Source of the DNA: Pseudomonadota bacterium
GTDB lineage: Bacteria > Myxococcota_A > Polyangia > Polyangiales > Polyangiaceae
Assembly: GCA_023423895.1 (NCBI GenBank)
Contig: JAFAER010000254.1
Span: forward strand, 1 to 64,000
Direction of reading: 5' to 3'
Length of the DNA: 64,000 nucleotides
The translations under genes and the position numbers were made by a program. Positions 42,768 to 51,039 of this stretch are shown here, piece by piece. The notes below the pieces were generated by a model, which was given only the letters and a program-made list of their open reading frames with translations, had not been told where the DNA came from and did not search any database. Each line of letters starts with the position of its first letter. The first letter of the stretch is position 1.

Positions 42768-44312
42768 ATGTCTGAGCGGCCGCGGGCCGGGTCTTCGGTT
42801 CCTCCTCGCGGTGAAGAGGCAACCGAGGGCTCGGAGCAGAAGAAGCGGGGAGAGTCGGATCCGCTGTTCAACCCGCCCGGGTTGAAGAAGCGCTCCACCT
42901 TCATGGGCCTCGCGCCTGCGCCACATCTCGGCGGCCTTGCGGGCTCACCCGGAGCGATCGCGCGCGCCGAAGAAGAAGCCCGCCGCCAGCAGCGCGTCCG
43001 CGAACGGCTCGAGAAGACGGTCGTCGGACCCCACGGGGCGCCGGCTGCGGGGAGCTCGCGTCCTCCGCCGTCACCGTCGGAACACCCACGCGAGGAGCTC
43101 ATCGAGCCGGTCCCCGCACCGTTCACCGGGCCCCCGGCGGGCGGGACGTCGTCGCAGCCTCCCCGAGAAGCCCCGCCGGCGCCCGCGTTCGGGACCACGA
43201 CGATGTTGATGATCCCGCGCACGCCGGGCATCCCGCTCTCGTTGCCGCAGGACCAGGCACCACGAGCGCCGGCCGCCGAGGGCTGGGACGTCGTGCAGAC
43301 GGTGAAGGAAGAGTCGAGTCCCGGCTTTCCGTCGTCGCCGACCGTGCTCGTCGAGCCGCGGCATGCCGTGACCGGACCTCCACCTCCAGTTCCCGCGCAG
43401 GCGCCGTACGGAGCGCCGCCTCAGCCTCAACCTCAGCAGCACGCGTTGCGGCCTTCGCATCCTGGGTACGCGGGCCATCCTGGCCATCCTGGCTACCCAG
43501 GGCAGTCCGGCCTCCCTGGGCCCTACGGTGCGGCCGTGCCGGACGCGGATGTCGCTCCGAACACGGAGCGCATGCTCCGGCAGATGCAGATGCCGACGAC
43601 GACGCAGGCGATGCAGTCCGCGTCGGTCGAACCTACCGCCGGCCTCGTGGTCCGCCGATGGGAGCCGGAGCCGCCGCCCACCACGGGTGTCCCCGTTTCG
43701 GCCGACAAGCGCCTCGTCCTCCTGACGGAGCCCGACTCGACGGCGGCCGACGCGTACCGTGTTCTCCGCGATCACCTGCTCGGGAAGAACCTCCCACGAG
43801 TGGTCGCCGTATCGAGCCCGCAACAGCGCGACGGCAAGACGACGTGTGCGATCAACCTCGCGCTCGCGCTCGCGGAGCATCCGTCGACCCGCGTGCTCCT
43901 CGTCGACGGCAACTTCTTCGACCCCGAGCTCTCGCGCGTCTTCCAGATGGAGCGGCTCCCGATGCTTTCTCCGCCGGAGGCCGAGGTCTGGCTGCCGCCC
44001 TATCGGCTTGCTCAGGTGACGCCGAGCCTGCACCTCGTCGGCATCCTCAAGAGCGAGCTGCCGCGACGGCGCTTCGAGCAGCATCGATTCGAGGCCATGA
44101 TCGACCGGCTTTGCCGCGCGAACTACGACTACATCGTCGTGGATGCGCCGGCGCTCCAGGGGGCGCCCGCCGTCGTGCAGCTCATCGCCGTCGCGGACGC
44201 GACGCTGCTTGCGGTACGTGCCGGCGGCGGGACGACCGCGCGTGAGCTGCGGCGTGCGGCCGAGCAGATCCCGAAGGACAAGGCCCTCGGCGTCGCGTTG
44301 ATCGACGGCTGA
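42768..44312 (+). CDS. BY-kinase-like ATPase (CpsD/CapB family) with long disordered N-terminus
   Basis: 514 residues. The first ~300 are Pro/Gly/Gln-rich with a collagen-like stretch (GHPGHPGYPGQSGLPGPYG, ~234-254). The ATPase domain then has Walker A SSPQQRDGKTT (~348-359), Walker A' VLLVDGNFFDPE (~376-387) and Walker B YIVVDAPAL (~455-463). Canonical BY-kinases read SP-GEGKST, DADLR-P and D-PP, so several positions differ. The protein ends at ALGVALIDG without the C-terminal tyrosine cluster that is autophosphorylated. It would pair with the separate Wzz-like protein to control EPS polymerisation. Either ATPase or kinase activity with altered specificity is possible. Confidence 0.82.
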   Translation: MSERPRAGSSVPPRGEEATEGSEQKKRGESDPLFNPPGLKKRSTFMGLAPAPHLGGLAGSPGAIARAEEEARRQQRVRERLEKTVVGPHGAPAAGSSRPPPSPSEHPREELIEPVPAPFTGPPAGGTSSQPPREAPPAPAFGTTTMLMIPRTPGIPLSLPQDQAPRAPAAEGWDVVQTVKEESSPGFPSSPTVLVEPRHAVTGPPPPVPAQAPYGAPPQPQPQQHALRPSHPGYAGHPGHPGYPGQSGLPGPYGAAVPDADVAPNTERMLRQMQMPTTTQAMQSASVEPTAGLVVRRWEPEPPPTTGVPVSADKRLVLLTEPDSTAADAYRVLRDHLLGKNLPRVVAVSSPQQRDGKTTCAINLALALAEHPSTRVLLVDGNFFDPELSRVFQMERLPMLSPPEAEVWLPPYRLAQVTPSLHLVGILKSELPRRRFEQHRFEAMIDRLCRANYDYIVVDAPALQGAPAVVQLIAVADATLLAVRAGGGTTARELRRAAEQIPKDKALGVALIDG

Positions 44313-44554
44313 TCGCCCGATTCGTGGCGTCGGCAAGGGCTCGGGAGCGTCGGTCCGCTCGTCCTCCGGCAGGCCGGGGCGGGGGCCGTGCCCTGGCTCG
44401 CGGATTGACCAGGAGGGCGCGCGTCGCGGGCGAGGAAGGTCCCTCGACTTGTCCGAACGAGGTCGTCTAGAGTCGTCCCTACCGCTCGTCGTTGCTCGTG
44501 CGGATTCTCTTCGCGATCGCGTGCTCTCTCATGCTCGGCGCCTGACGACGATCG

Positions 44555-45763
44555 ATGGTCACGACCACCCTCATCACGGACTCGGCACGGCTGCGTGCCC
44601 TGCGTCCCGCGTGGGAAGAGCTCCTCGCGCGTAGCGCGGACGACGACTTCGCGCTCCATCCGACGTGGATCCTCTCGTGGTGGGACGTGTTCGGCGACGA
44701 CGGAGATCGTTCGCTCCGTTCGTTCGCGTTTCACGATGGTGAGCGGCTCGTCGGCCTCGCGCTCCTCCACGCGCGGCGGCACGTCTACCGGCCGGGGATC
44801 CCTTTCAAACGGCTCGAGCTGCTCGGGACGGGCGAGGCATCTGCCGACGAGACGTGCGGCGACTATCTCGGCGTGATCGCCGAGCGCGGGCGCGAAGACG
44901 ACGTCGCGACCGCCTTTGCGCGCGCGCTCGTCGAGGAAGCCGGTGGAGCCTGGGACGAGCTCGTCATGAGCTCGATGAACGGCGACAGCCCGCTTCCGAC
45001 AGCGCTCGTTCGCGCCTGTGCGATCCGTGGCTTCGAGACGGCGCTCGAGGAGTGGACGCAGTCGGCGTTCGTTCCGCTCCCGAAAACCTGGGACGACTAC
45101 CTGGGCGCGTTGAAGCAGAACAAGCGCTCGCAGCTGCGGAAGGCGCTTCGCGCATTCGAGAGCTGGGCGGGAGGCCCGCCAGAAATCGTGCGCGTCCAGA
45201 GTCGCGACCAGATCGCCGACGGTCGCCGCATCCTCATGAAGCTCCATGCCGAACGCTGGGGCCATGCCGGCGTCTTCGGCTCGCCGAAGTTCCTCGCGTT
45301 CCACGATCGGCTGATGCCCGAGCTGCTGGACGCGAATGCGCTCGACCTCGGGTGGATGATCGTCCGGGGCGAGCCAGTTGCGGCGTTCTACAACTTTCGC
45401 CGCAATGGCAAGGTCTCGTTCTACCAGACGGGGCGCAAGCTCGACATTCCGGACGAGGTGCGGGTCGGCGTCACGATGCACGCCTACCTCATCCGCTCCG
45501 CGATCGAAGAGGGGCTCCGCGAGTACGACTTCCTTGCGGGGCTCTCGCAGTACAAGATGTCGCTCGCGCTCGCCACGCGGCCGATCGTGAAGCTGCGCGT
45601 GGTCAAGCCGTCGCTGGTCGAACGTGCGCGGACCGCGAGCGTCCGCGGCATCGATCTCGCCAAGAAGGCGCGCGAGTGGGCCCTCGCCAAAGAGCTGCCG
45701 GCGGGCACTCCGTCGCAGGTGCGTGCGCTGGTGGACAAGGTCCGCGGTCGTCCGACGTCGTGA
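44555..45763 (+). CDS. GNAT-fold acyltransferase (CelD/BioF2-like)
   Basis: 402 residues. The layout is the double-GNAT FemAB/CelD type: HPTWILSWWDVFGDDG near the N-terminus, LRSFAFHDGERLVGLALL, KQNKRSQLRKALRAFE in the middle, then GWMIVRGEPVAAFYNFRRNGKVSFYQTGRK and EYDFLAGLSQYKMSLA. Members are linked to exopolysaccharide and cellulose loci and transfer acyl or aminoacyl groups. It stands alone after a 242-base gap that shows only a weak TAGAGT (44468-44473) followed by CG. Substrate unknown. Confidence 0.85.
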   Translation: MVTTTLITDSARLRALRPAWEELLARSADDDFALHPTWILSWWDVFGDDGDRSLRSFAFHDGERLVGLALLHARRHVYRPGIPFKRLELLGTGEASADETCGDYLGVIAERGREDDVATAFARALVEEAGGAWDELVMSSMNGDSPLPTALVRACAIRGFETALEEWTQSAFVPLPKTWDDYLGALKQNKRSQLRKALRAFESWAGGPPEIVRVQSRDQIADGRRILMKLHAERWGHAGVFGSPKFLAFHDRLMPELLDANALDLGWMIVRGEPVAAFYNFRRNGKVSFYQTGRKLDIPDEVRVGVTMHAYLIRSAIEEGLREYDFLAGLSQYKMSLALATRPIVKLRVVKPSLVERARTASVRGIDLAKKAREWALAKELPAGTPSQVRALVDKVRGRPTS

Positions 45764-45933
45764 CCTCCTCTCGGGAGCTCGGGACTTCTTCTCGAGCTTC
45801 TGATAAGGACGCTGCGCCGCTCGAGGGTCGGCACGAAGCGCTACGCAGGAACGTACGCGACCGTTACGATGGTCCGTGCGGTCGATGGCGGCGCTCAAGG
45901 GGGGAGCGTTTCAACCCACACCCCCGGAGCAAC

Positions 45934-46509
45934 GTGGACGACGGCAAGATTTTCAAGGTCGACACGGTCCCTCCTCCTCCGGGAGAGAGCGACGCGTACA
46001 ACGCGCCGACGCGCATCGGCTCGATCAACGCGGACGAGTGGCAAGCGCTGATGAACGCTCACGAGAGCGTCGGGGGAGAGAGCCCCGCGTCGCCACGCCC
46101 GCGCGGTGAGCCCGAGCCCGTCTCGAACCGCCCCCGCGCACAAGGAAACGAAGCGCGGTCCTTCCTGAGCGAGATCCCGCCGCCGCCGCCGCTGCCGGCT
46201 ACAGTGCCTCGGCTGTACTGCGAGGACGACAACGGGGACGACGAAGAAGCCGTCGGCGCCGAGCTCGCGTGGCCGGCGCTCGGAGCAGCAGCGCTCACCG
46301 CCGTGCAGGAGGTGCAGCGAGCCTCGCTCACGACCGTTCCGCCGGCAGCGCGTCCGAGCGCCTTCCCCGAGTGGGTCGCGGGCACGAACGTGCAGGAGAA
46401 GTTGGCGCTCGAGGCGGCGCGCCGCCGGAAGATCCGCATGTGGATCCGTGCAGGCTTCGTCGTCGCGGTCGCGGTCGCAGCAGTGATCACGCTGACGCTG
46501 AGGCACTGA
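45934..46509 (+). CDS. Small tail-anchored hypothetical protein
   Basis: 191 residues from GTG 45934, four bases after GGAG. Acidic/Pro-rich cytoplasmic part (DDGKIFKVDTVPPPPGESD, then EIPPPPPLPATVP and EDDNGDDEEA), and one C-terminal helix MWIRAGFVVAVAVAAVITLT with a basic flank RRRKIR. This topology fits a tail-anchored inner-membrane protein. No family recognised. Oddity: an ATG at 45885 in another frame leads, across a run of six Gs (45899-45904), into a sequence that would join this frame if one G were absent (MAALKGERFNPHPRSN...). The true N-terminus may therefore be longer. Confidence 0.6.
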   Translation: MDDGKIFKVDTVPPPPGESDAYNAPTRIGSINADEWQALMNAHESVGGESPASPRPRGEPEPVSNRPRAQGNEARSFLSEIPPPPPLPATVPRLYCEDDNGDDEEAVGAELAWPALGAAALTAVQEVQRASLTTVPPAARPSAFPEWVAGTNVQEKLALEAARRRKIRMWIRAGFVVAVAVAAVITLTLRH

Positions 46510-46531
46510 AGCGCGCGCCGCGCACGAAGGA

Positions 46532-46582
46532 GCCGTCAGCCGACGAGGTAGCCCTCAGCCGACGAGGTGGCCCTCAGCCGAC
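46532..46582. repeat. 19-bp tandem repeat across a stop codon
   Basis: Units GCCGTCAGCCGACGAGGTA (46532), GCCCTCAGCCGACGAGGTG (46551) and a partial third (46570-46582). The third copy contains the stop codon (46574-46576) of the minus-strand FixH-like gene, so each repeat copy carries the same TGA in the minus frame. It lies between convergent genes. Confidence 0.85.
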
Positions 46583-47116
46583 ACAAAACGTGAACGAGGC
46601 GCTGTCGAGCGTGGCCTCCGTCGTGGTCGTGCCGTCGACGCTCTTCATCTTGACCTCGAACGTGACGGTCCAGACGCCCGCCATCGACAGGTTCAGCTGG
46701 GCGAAGTCGAACGTCATCCCGTCCGCGCCCTTCGTGATCGTGGGCGTTGTCGGCCAGCCGTGCTGGTGATCCGGCATCGTGCCGGTGACGGTGACCTCGG
46801 CGTCGGAAATGGGGGCGCCGGCCTTGTCGGTCACGATCAACTTCCAGGCGTTCATCCCTCGTCGCGGCGGCGCGGGATCGGCGCTCGTCAGCTTGAAAGT
46901 CGCGCGGCCGAGCGAGCCGGCCTTTTCGAGGTTGGCCACGTACGTCTCCACGCGCGGATCGGAGGAGCACTGGAACTGCTCGCCCGTGTCGCCGTGTCCC
47001 GGCGAGTGCGTTTCACCGTCGTGCGGGTCGCTGGAGCTCGAGCAGCCGAGCGCGAGCGCTGCGGGGAGGACGAACATGCAACGGAGCGAGCGGGCGGAGA
47101 GGAGCGAAAACGTCAT
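46574..47116 (-). CDS. FixH/YtkA-like lipoprotein
   Basis: 180 residues. Signal peptide with lipobox LALGC at ~21-25. A His/Asp-rich linker (DPHDGETHSPGHGD) follows. The C-terminal domain has a YtkA/FixH-type immunoglobulin-like pattern: NAWKLIVTDKAGAPISDAEVTVTGTMPDHQHG, then AQLNLSMAGVWTVTFEVK. MPDHQHG is typical of periplasmic metal- or copper-linked domains of this family. It ends a minus-strand group with a multihaem cytochrome (49 bases upstream). A role in metal handling or in respiratory complex assembly is inference. Confidence 0.8.
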   Translation of the reverse strand: MTFSLLSARSLRCMFVLPAALALGCSSSSDPHDGETHSPGHGDTGEQFQCSSDPRVETYVANLEKAGSLGRATFKLTSADPAPPRRGMNAWKLIVTDKAGAPISDAEVTVTGTMPDHQHGWPTTPTITKGADGMTFDFAQLNLSMAGVWTVTFEVKMKSVDGTTTTEATLDSASFTFCVG

Positions 47117-47165
47117 GTGATGCCTTGGTCCGTTCGGAATCGGGTCGGAAGGAGGATGGGCTCGC

Positions 47166-48689
47166 TCACAACGAGCATTGGGTTGGATCGTCTGCGCTGC
47201 AGTGCGCCTGCACGAGGTTCAGCGCGGTGGCCACGTCGGGCACGTTCGTGACGCACGTGCCCGAGGCTTCGTTGCGCGCGCTGAACGGGATGTTGGCGGC
47301 AGCCGCGAGCTCGGGAGTCCATTCGAGTGTCGAGCCCACGACGTGCGGCGGCGGCGTTGCTGCTCGGATGGCCGGATCGAGATCGCCCGACCTCACGAGG
47401 TCGTCGAGGACATCGAGCCCGATCGGCTGCAAGAGCACGCGCAGCGTCACGCGGTCAGGCCTTGCCGCGAAGAGCCCTGCGGGATCCCGCGGGTAGCGCC
47501 GGATGAGATGGGTCGAGCGCAGCGGAGCGGGCGGCGGCTTCGCCGGGAGGAGATGCGTCTCGTAGCGCTTCGCCTCCCAGAACATGTGGACCTCTTTGCC
47601 CGTGTCGTCGAAGAAGTGATCGCGTAGCAGCCAGAGATCGGGATCTCCGATGGCGCCCGGGTCGACGCCTGCGGGGACGACACCGCTCCGGTAGATCGGC
47701 TCGGGGGTGCCGTTCTGGAAAGCCTGCAGCTCGAACCAGAGGCGGCGGTCTTGTGCGGAGCCGCTCGGGAAGCTGTGTCCACCGGCGGCGTTGTCGGCGA
47801 CCACCTGCACGGAAGCGCGCCCGCCGACGATCTGGACGCAGAGCGCGACCGCCAGGGTCTGGTCGAGCATGGTCTTCACCGCCGCCGCCTGCGCCTCTTT
47901 CTCTGGCCAAGGAGTGACGGCGACGTCGACCGCTTCGAACATGTGACTGTGCCGATCGCGAAGGTAGACGTTCGGCGCCTGCGCGATCGGCACACGGATC
48001 TCGGCCGGCATGTGGCACTGCGAGCAGGACAGACCGTTCGGTGGTACGGCGAAGACGCTCTTGTCCCACTCCTGGAAGGTGCGCTCGATGTGTACGCCGT
48101 GCCCGTTCACGATGTCGTGGCAGGCGCCGCACATGCGTGCGGAGTCCGCCTTCGTGCTGTCGTGGAAGGTCGAATAGCCCGCCTGATGCGCGGTGTTCTC
48201 GACGGGGTCGGCGTACCTGCCGCGCATCACCAGGTCGTCGCCGAGACGGAGCTGCCCGTTGTGCATGCCCTCGATCGCGTCTGCCTGGTGACAGAAGAAG
48301 CACGTGACGCCCTTCAGCTTCGGATCGACCGCGTCGAGGTTCAGTCCGTCGGTCGTCGCGTTCTCGCGAACGGCCATCGGCGCGTGGCAGTTCACGCAGA
48401 ACGTGCCGAGCTGACCGCCCGTCTCACGCTGGCCGCGTGCGTTCATCGCGCGGAAGACAGGATCGTCGGCGGCGTACGCATGCATGCTCCCTGACCACTC
48501 GCGATAGTGATCGGCATGGCACGTCTTGCACGTCTCCGGATCGAGAAGCTCTGCGCGCGAGAGCTTCGTCGCGGTCGGTGGAGCCGCGGACGAAGAGCAT
48601 GCAGCGGCGGTCGCGAGGGCGCCGGCGGCGAGGAGCGCGGAGACGATCGCGCTGCGACGCCAGTACTTGCGCGTCGGCAGGTCGGTCAT
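47166..48689 (-). CDS. Five-haem cytochrome c lipoprotein
   Basis: 507 residues. Signal peptide with lipobox TAAAC at residues 27-31. Five C-x-x-C-H haem sites are visible: CKTCH (54-58), CVNCH (98-102), CFFCH (130-134), CGACH (187-191) and CSQCH (222-226). His-rich segments between them can supply distal ligands. The C-terminal ~250 residues form a beta-rich domain without further haem motifs (AGGHSFPSGSAQDRRLWFELQ). It resembles cytochrome c554-like electron carriers. It overlaps the upstream lipoprotein gene by four bases. Likely periplasmic or outer-surface electron transfer; donor and acceptor unknown. Confidence 0.9.
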   Translation of the reverse strand: MTDLPTRKYWRRSAIVSALLAAGALATAAACSSSAAPPTATKLSRAELLDPETCKTCHADHYREWSGSMHAYAADDPVFRAMNARGQRETGGQLGTFCVNCHAPMAVRENATTDGLNLDAVDPKLKGVTCFFCHQADAIEGMHNGQLRLGDDLVMRGRYADPVENTAHQAGYSTFHDSTKADSARMCGACHDIVNGHGVHIERTFQEWDKSVFAVPPNGLSCSQCHMPAEIRVPIAQAPNVYLRDRHSHMFEAVDVAVTPWPEKEAQAAAVKTMLDQTLAVALCVQIVGGRASVQVVADNAAGGHSFPSGSAQDRRLWFELQAFQNGTPEPIYRSGVVPAGVDPGAIGDPDLWLLRDHFFDDTGKEVHMFWEAKRYETHLLPAKPPPAPLRSTHLIRRYPRDPAGLFAARPDRVTLRVLLQPIGLDVLDDLVRSGDLDPAIRAATPPPHVVGSTLEWTPELAAAANIPFSARNEASGTCVTNVPDVATALNLVQAHCSADDPTQCSL

Positions 48690-49465
48690 TTCACTCTCTT
48701 GTAGACTGCATAGAGCTGGGCGGTGCTCGGGTCAGGAGCGCCATCGGCGTTCTTGAAGAGACGCAGCTCCGTCTCCGTCGTCGTGTAGAAGCCGGCCTGG
48801 AACCACGAGTCGATCGGGACGCAGTTCACTTCCGGCAGCGAGGGCGGACACGAGCGCGCCGGCAGCGAGATCGCCTCCGGGGGCGGCGGAGCGGGCTCGG
48901 ACGGCTCTCCAGCATCACCGCCATCGGGATCCGACGGCTCACCAGCGTCACCGCCATCGGGATCGGGCTCCGCCGGCATGGGCGGGAGCCGGATGTACTG
49001 GGCGGTCGACTTGCCGATCGCCCCGTCCGGGTGTGCTGTGACGTTCGTGGCGACCGTGATGTAGATGTCGTTGTACTTGAGCGTCTCCACGAGCGTCTTG
49101 GCCTGAGCGCAGCTCGCGGAGAGGTCATAGGCCTCGGTGAGGACGAAGTCTCCCCACGCGAGCTCTCCGAACGCGAATGTCTTCGGACGCTCGGCGGCGA
49201 GCGTTGCCGGAAGGCATGACGTCGTCACCGGCTGCGCGGTCGGGAACGCCTGCGAGTCGAAGGTGAAGCACTTCTCGTAGTCGGCCGGCACCTGCGTCGA
49301 CTTGCACGCGCCTGCCTCGACGTCGGCGTCGGGTGAGCCGGATTCCTCCACGCTGGCGTCGGGCGCCGGTGAGCTCGGGGTGTTGGGAGTGTCATCGCAG
49401 CCGTAGGCAACGAGAGTGATCCCAGCGAAGAAGGAGACCGCACCGAACGTCTTGGCCTGCATCAT
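48686..49465 (-). CDS. Hypothetical lipoprotein with Asp/Gly-rich repeat
   Basis: 259 residues from ATG 49465 (or 49462). Signal segment FGAVSFFAGITLVAYGC with Cys as the lipid site. Linker PNTPSSPAPDASVEESGSPD. Conserved-looking Cys residues (ACKSTQ, EKCFTF, SCLPA, SCAQA, SCPPSLPEVNC) suggest disulfides. A two-fold 11-residue repeat DPDGGDAGEPS is encoded by two 33-bp units (48899-48931, 48932-48964). The stop overlaps the cytochrome start (ATGA), so it is cotranslated with it and may be its partner. No family recognised. Confidence 0.75.
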   Translation of the reverse strand: MMQAKTFGAVSFFAGITLVAYGCDDTPNTPSSPAPDASVEESGSPDADVEAGACKSTQVPADYEKCFTFDSQAFPTAQPVTTSCLPATLAAERPKTFAFGELAWGDFVLTEAYDLSASCAQAKTLVETLKYNDIYITVATNVTAHPDGAIGKSTAQYIRLPPMPAEPDPDGGDAGEPSDPDGGDAGEPSEPAPPPPEAISLPARSCPPSLPEVNCVPIDSWFQAGFYTTTETELRLFKNADGAPDPSTAQLYAVYKRVK

Positions 49466-49608
49466 TTGTGTCGAGTTGCTCCGCACGAGTCTTGTCTGGA
49501 ACCATTGTTTCGCTGCCCCGCGCGCGTGCGAGGCGCCCCCGATGGTCACGATGGATGCGATGCCTGCCGCGCGCTCGAATGAAGGGCGGACCGCTCTCCG
49601 GAAGTCGC

Positions 49609-50502
49609 TCAACCCGGACCGACGACCACGAAGTTCGTGTAGACGAAGCGGTACGCGTCGATGAGCGGAAGGTACGTGCCGATGTACATCGTCGGAAGCC
49701 GCGTCGTCGTCGGCAGCTTCTTCGGCATCGGGAGCGCGATCAGGAAGTCCTTCCGCTTCTGAAGCTCTTCGACGGTCGACTTCGGCTCGTAGCTCATGAA
49801 CTCGCCTCTCGCGACGAGCACCGAGAGCGACTGCGTGAAGCGTGCGCCGTTCAGCTCGGGCGCGGTCACGTCGAAGCCGTGGACGCCCATCTGCGGCAGG
49901 CAGTTCGGAACACCCGGCATCGGGTCGAAGTCCCACGTCCCCGTCGGGATGAAGTCGTCCGGCGGGAGTCGATTGTCGTCCGCCTCGCGGCACGTGAGCT
50001 TGCTGATCTCCTCGACGGTCCACGAGAACGCATGCGTCTCGATGTGAGGCACGTCGTAGACCTTCGCCGGCGGATGTCCCATCGGCATGAAGTCGATCTG
50101 GTAGCTCTTGATGAACGTCTGCTCGGCGACCGAGGGCGGGACCTTGAACCACTGGAAGGAGGAGAAGGCGCCCGGCGGGATGTTCGCGAGCGACGCGAGC
50201 GCTACGAGCGTGCCGAACTCCTTCACGGTCTTGCCGTCGGCTTCGAACGTCGCGTACGTGACCGCCGGAGATCCGTACCAGTCGAGGACGTCTCCGATCT
50301 CCGCGCCGTCGGGAACGCCGGCCGGCAGCGCGACCGATGCAGGCCCGGTGGTGTTGTTGCTCGTTCCTCCGCCCGGAGCTCCCGGTGCGTTTGGTGTTCC
50401 CGCCATTCCGCCGACCACCGCGCCGTCGTCACACGCAGCAACGCAGGCAATGCTCGTCGCCAGGCAACCAAGAATCAGCCGCCGATACATTCGCATTTGC
50501 AC
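49609..50502 (-). CDS. Lipoprotein resembling TTHB210/DUF5602 proteins
   Basis: 297 residues. Signal peptide LILGCLATSIACVAAC with Cys near residue 24. Gly/Thr/Asn linker follows. The folded part contains MPMGHPPAKVYDVPHIETHAFSW, which resembles the M-GHPP-x-Y-PH-D-H motif of TTHB210-like secreted proteins, and MGVHGFDVTAPELNGARFTQ. The two His clusters may bind metal. It heads the minus-strand group (this gene, hypothetical lipoprotein, pentahaem cytochrome, FixH-like), although 143 bases separate it from the next gene. Family match is from memory of the motif and is moderate. Confidence 0.65.
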   Translation of the reverse strand: MQMRMYRRLILGCLATSIACVAACDDGAVVGGMAGTPNAPGAPGGGTSNNTTGPASVALPAGVPDGAEIGDVLDWYGSPAVTYATFEADGKTVKEFGTLVALASLANIPPGAFSSFQWFKVPPSVAEQTFIKSYQIDFMPMGHPPAKVYDVPHIETHAFSWTVEEISKLTCREADDNRLPPDDFIPTGTWDFDPMPGVPNCLPQMGVHGFDVTAPELNGARFTQSLSVLVARGEFMSYEPKSTVEELQKRKDFLIALPMPKKLPTTTRLPTMYIGTYLPLIDAYRFVYTNFVVVGPG

Positions 50503-51039
50503 GTCCTACTCTCGGGTGCTCTTGGGCCGCGATCCACTCCCCGAGCGAGGCCGCACATCATCAGCTTACCGGATGCGCGTGGCTTGGGAATCCCTCCGAC
50601 GTCAGCCTGCGCATTCTCCGTACGCTGGTCTTGGTCGACAGCGTCGTAGTGTCGCGCACAGCTCGCGCTGTCACTCGATGGGGATCGCGACGTCCGCACT
50701 TCGTCTCTACATGGTGCGCGTGCGCGTGCGCGCACGGGCAACGCTCTCGCCTTTGGAAAGGGCTTCGAACGGGACTCTCATGCACGAGCTCGCACAGCGG
50801 GCGTCTCTTCCGTCTCTCAGCAGTCTTGTTTTGCGCGCCCTCGATCCTTCTTCGCGTATGGCCGTAGTTCTGGCGTGTTCAGCGGAAGCGTTATCGTTTG
50901 ATAACGAATCTGTCCGCGGCGTGCAGAAGTGAAATAGGAGAGTGCCAGCTGGAGCATGTGACGCGACACCGTCCACTCATCGCCCGGATCTCTTTGCGTA
51001 TGCGGCGTCTGAACCGGCGCAGTAACATTGATTGCTTCG
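50503..51039. other. 537-base divergent intergenic region with one palindrome
   Basis: No gene is supported here; short frames in it have no family features. It lies between the starts of the lipoprotein gene (minus) and the kinase gene (plus), so it must hold both promoters. The clearest element is CGTTATC-GTTT-GATAACG (50889-50906), a 7-bp inverted repeat in locally AT-rich sequence, about 130 bases before the kinase start. It could be an operator. TAACAT (51023-51028) is a possible -10, 11 bases before ATG 51040. Confidence 0.5.

Noticed and set aside
48899..48964. 33-bp direct repeats as a mobile-element signature
   Set aside because: They are in-frame units encoding an Asp/Gly/Glu/Pro linker of a lipoprotein, a normal linker expansion.
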